Below are positions 5,001 to 6,597 of a stretch of 6,597 bases of DNA, piece after piece; within the stretch, counting starts at the first letter, position 1; every line of letters begins with the position of its first letter. The notes below the pieces were generated by a model, which did not search any database, was not told where the DNA came from, and worked only from the letters and a program-made list of their open reading frames with translations. The stretch lies in NCBI GenBank assembly GCA_025963265.1, contig JAOPUY010000323.1, positions 1-6,597 on the forward strand. The letters run 5' to 3'. The translations under genes were made by a program, and so were the position numbers. Source of the stretch: Frankiales bacterium (lineage in GTDB: Bacteria; Actinomycetota; Actinomycetes; Mycobacteriales; Jatrophihabitantaceae).

Positions 5001-5442
5001 CCGCCGCCGCCACTTCTGGCGGTCCGAGACAGACATGAGCGTGGATGGCGTCGGTCAGCTTGGCCATCTGCCGGGTGAGGGCCGTGTTCTGCTCCAGGAG
5101 GTCGGTCAGCTTCGCGGTGTTGTCCAACGTGTGCAGCGCGACCTCGCTGGAGACCTGGTCGGCCCGCTTGGCGGCGATCAGCAGGATCGCCCCCTGCAGG
5201 CCAGCGACCATCGAGAGCATGAGGTTCAAGAGGATGTAGGGGTAGGGGTCGAATCCGTGGTGGCCGGCCGTCCCGCCGAGGTAGAACACGCTGTTGAGGA
5301 TCGCCCAGACGCCCATGATCCCCAGGAAGCTGCCGACGAACGGCCAGGAGCCCATGCCGTTGCGCACCTTGTCGGCGGCCCGCTCGCCGAGGGTCAGGCG
5401 AGCACCGGTTCGCACAGCGGGGTGGTTCTGCCAGTTGCTCAT
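4984..5442 (-). CDS. DUF1003 family membrane protein
   Basis: This 152-residue protein matches DUF1003: LGERAADKVRNGMGSWPFVG (18-37), a first membrane segment about 33-56 ending in WAILNSVFYLGG, then the family hallmark FDPYPYILLNLMLSMVAGLQ (64-83), which begins the second membrane segment (about 67-90), and AAKRADQ (90-96) just after it. Residues 100-137 (ALHTLDNTAKLTDLLEQN and onward) have a heptad-like Leu/Thr pattern and may form a cytoplasmic coiled coil. The last 15 residues (PPEVAAAASFPK) are low complexity. The family sits in the cytoplasmic membrane and has no settled function. No clear Shine-Dalgarno precedes the ATG at 5442. It is divergent from the exporter at 5581 across 138 bp and convergent with the NTF2-like gene at 4416; nothing links it functionally to either. 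Confidence 0.93.
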   Translation of the reverse strand: MSNWQNHPAVRTGARLTLGERAADKVRNGMGSWPFVGSFLGIMGVWAILNSVFYLGGTAGHHGFDPYPYILLNLMLSMVAGLQGAILLIAAKRADQVSSEVALHTLDNTAKLTDLLEQNTALTRQMAKLTDAIHAHVCLGPPEVAAAASFPK

Positions 5443-5525
5443 GTTTCGATGGTTGCACGTTCGGCCATCCGTCCCGCGGCGCCGAGGACTGGGCCGGGCG
5501 CCGCGCGGACAGCGGTGGAGGTAAG

Positions 5526-5554
5526 TTCAAAAGCAATGTGCGCCCCTGTATAAA
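5526..5554 (+). promoter_or_regulatory. Predicted promoter of the DHA2 exporter gene
   Basis: TTCAAA (5526-5531) and TATAAA (5549-5554) are spaced 17 nt apart, each with four or five matches to the sigma-70-type consensus, in an AT-rich patch that stands out from the GC-rich surroundings. Transcription would begin near 5561, leaving a short leader before the ribosome-binding site at 5574. Confidence 0.6.
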
Positions 5555-5573
5555 AACGAAGACCGTCACCAGC

Positions 5574-5579
5574 GAGGAG
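5574..5579 (+). promoter_or_regulatory. Shine-Dalgarno sequence that questions the exporter start
   Basis: GAGGAG ends only 1 nt before the ATG at 5581 but 7 nt before an in-frame TTG at 5587. By spacing the TTG is the better start; by codon strength the ATG is. The two differ by two residues. An in-frame stop at 5551 rules out any longer form. Confidence 0.55.
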
Positions 5580-5580
5580 C

Positions 5581-6597
5581 ATGGCCTTGACCGGATGGCC
5601 CACGCGCACGGCTGAGCGGCCGACATCGCCCGCGGCCAAGCCAGCGGGCCGGTGGATCGCCCTCGCGGTCATGTGCTCGACCATCCTGCTGATCAGCCTG
5701 GATCAGACCGTCCTCAACGTCGCCTTGCCGACCCTCGTCGATGATCTTCATCCGAGCTCGGTGGGGCTGCAGTGGATCGTCGACAGCTACACCCTGACCA
5801 ACGCCGTGCTGCTGCTGTTCGGCGGCGCGTTGGGCGATCGTATCGGCCGGCGTCGGGTGTACCTCATCGGTCTGTTGATCTTCGGATCGGGCTCGCTCGC
5901 GTGCGCGTTGATCCACTCCGTGGGCCCGCTGATCGGCTTTCGCGCCTTCATGGGCTTCGGCGCGTCCCTGCTCATGCCGGCGACGCTCGCGATCATCGCG
6001 TCGGAGTTCGAGGGCAAGGAGCGGGCCCGGGCGATCGGAATCTGGGCCGGCGTCGGCGGCATCGGCACGGCCGGTGGCCCGTTGATCGGCGGCTGGCTGC
6101 TCGAGCACTTCTGGTGGGGCTCGATCTTCCTGATCAACGTGCCGATCGCCGTGGTGGCGCTCATCGGCACCCTGCTCGTCGTCAAGGAGAGCCGAGCCGA
6201 CGTGCCCCGGCGGCTGGATCCCATCGGTGTGCTGCTCTCGGCCGCCGGGCTGACCGCGATCACCTACGCCGTCATCTCCGCCCCCCGAGATGGTTGGCAA
6301 TCGGCGACGGTGGTGTGGGTGCTCAGCGCGGGCGTCGCCTTGCTCGCCGTCTTCGGGGTGTGGGATCACCGCCAGCAGGACCCGTTGCTCGATCTGCGCC
6401 TGTTCGCCAACCGGACCTTCTCCTCGGCGCTGGGGGCGGTCACCGCGGTGTTCTTCGCGATGTTCGGGGTCAGCTATCTGCTGAGCCAGTACATCCAGTT
6501 CGTGCAGGGGATCGGGGTCTTCGGCGTCGGCCTGCGATTCATCCCGTTGGCGGCCGGGACGTTGGTGGCCAGCAATCTCTCCGCGCGGCTGACCGGT
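5581..6597 (+). CDS. DHA2-family (EmrB/QacA-type) MFS multidrug exporter, 3'-truncated by the window
   Basis: The reading frame stays open from 5581 to the window end, giving 339 residues of a protein that in this family is usually about 450-550 residues with 14 membrane segments. A polar leader (1-24) precedes the first segment (about 25-46). The DHA2 motif LDQTVLNVALPTL is at 40-52, LQWIVDSYTLTNA at 63-75, motif A GGALGDRIGRRRV at 81-93, motif B RAFMGFGASLLMP at 121-133 and motif C GIGTAGGPLIGGWL at 160-173, followed by FLINVPI (183-189). Such proteins sit in the cytoplasmic membrane and export drugs or other hydrophobic compounds in exchange for protons; the substrate cannot be told. Asp41 in the first segment and Asp86/Arg90 in motif A are intact. 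It has its own predicted promoter and is divergent from the DUF1003 gene. The start may be the TTG at 5587. Confidence 0.95.
   Translation, partial: MALTGWPTRTAERPTSPAAKPAGRWIALAVMCSTILLISLDQTVLNVALPTLVDDLHPSSVGLQWIVDSYTLTNAVLLLFGGALGDRIGRRRVYLIGLLIFGSGSLACALIHSVGPLIGFRAFMGFGASLLMPATLAIIASEFEGKERARAIGIWAGVGGIGTAGGPLIGGWLLEHFWWGSIFLINVPIAVVALIGTLLVVKESRADVPRRLDPIGVLLSAAGLTAITYAVISAPRDGWQSATVVWVLSAGVALLAVFGVWDHRQQDPLLDLRLFANRTFSSALGAVTAVFFAMFGVSYLLSQYIQFVQGIGVFGVGLRFIPLAAGTLVASNLSARLTG

Noticed and set aside
5566..6369. A 267-codon minus-strand open frame
   Set aside because: It lies antisense to the DHA2 exporter, is composed of Arg/Asp/Gln/His-rich low-complexity sequence, and the plus frame carries all the exporter motifs.
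1..6597. CRISPR array, tRNA, rRNA, insertion sequence or prophage
   Set aside because: No regularly spaced repeats, no cloverleaf-like or rRNA-like sequence, and no transposase, integrase or phage gene was seen; the two 41-bp palindromes are too few and too far apart for an array.

Overview
This is a GC-rich window (strong G/C bias at third codon positions, GTG and TTG starts, likely leaderless genes) that looks like an actinobacterial chromosome. The protein families present, a dipeptide-type ABC ATPase, TetR regulators, NTF2-like proteins, DUF1028, DUF1003 and a DHA2 exporter, fit a soil or mycobacterium-like actinobacterium. I cannot assign a genus from sequence alone. No RNA gene, CRISPR array, insertion sequence or transposase was seen, and no stretch of 300 bases or more lacks a gene.

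Layout. (1) Bases 1-857 (+): the 3' end of an oligopeptide/dipeptide ABC transporter ATPase whose start lies outside the window. (2) 901-1632 (+): a TetR-family repressor with an unusual Ala/Lys/Pro tail. (3) 1633-1779: a regulatory gap with a 41-bp palindromic element, overlapping inverted repeats that could be a TetR operator, and a probable leaderless promoter. (4) 1780-3419 (+): three NTF2-like genes in a row; the gap between the second and third holds a second copy of the 41-bp element. (5) 3413-4363 (-): a DUF1028 (Ntn-hydrolase-fold) gene, convergent with and overlapping the third NTF2-like gene by 7 bp. (6) 4364-4415: a 52-bp divergent control region. (7) 4416-4964 (+): a fourth NTF2-like gene, close in sequence to the second. 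(8) 4984-5442 (-): a small DUF1003 membrane protein. (9) 5443-5580: a divergent promoter region. (10) 5581 to the window end (+): the first 339 codons of a DHA2/EmrB-type 14-TM drug exporter.

How it may work together (inference). The central block, a TetR regulator, four NTF2-like proteins of which three share a C-terminal WHFH motif, and a DUF1028 protein, resembles a small catabolic or detoxification cluster beside a peptide importer. NTF2-like folds often act as dehydratases, isomerases or hydrolases on small hydrophobic ligands, and DUF1028 has an Ntn-hydrolase (amidase-like) fold. No substrate can be named. Half-sites reading ATGTAAT occur both upstream of the first NTF2-like gene and in the DUF1028/fourth NTF2-like gap, so one regulator, plausibly the neighbouring TetR protein, may control both. 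The DUF1003 gene and the exporter look like ordinary flanking genes with their own control.

The least explained signals are the paired 41-bp palindromes, the palindrome overlapping a leaderless -10 box, the clustered WHFH NTF2-like paralogues, and the histone-like tail on the TetR protein.
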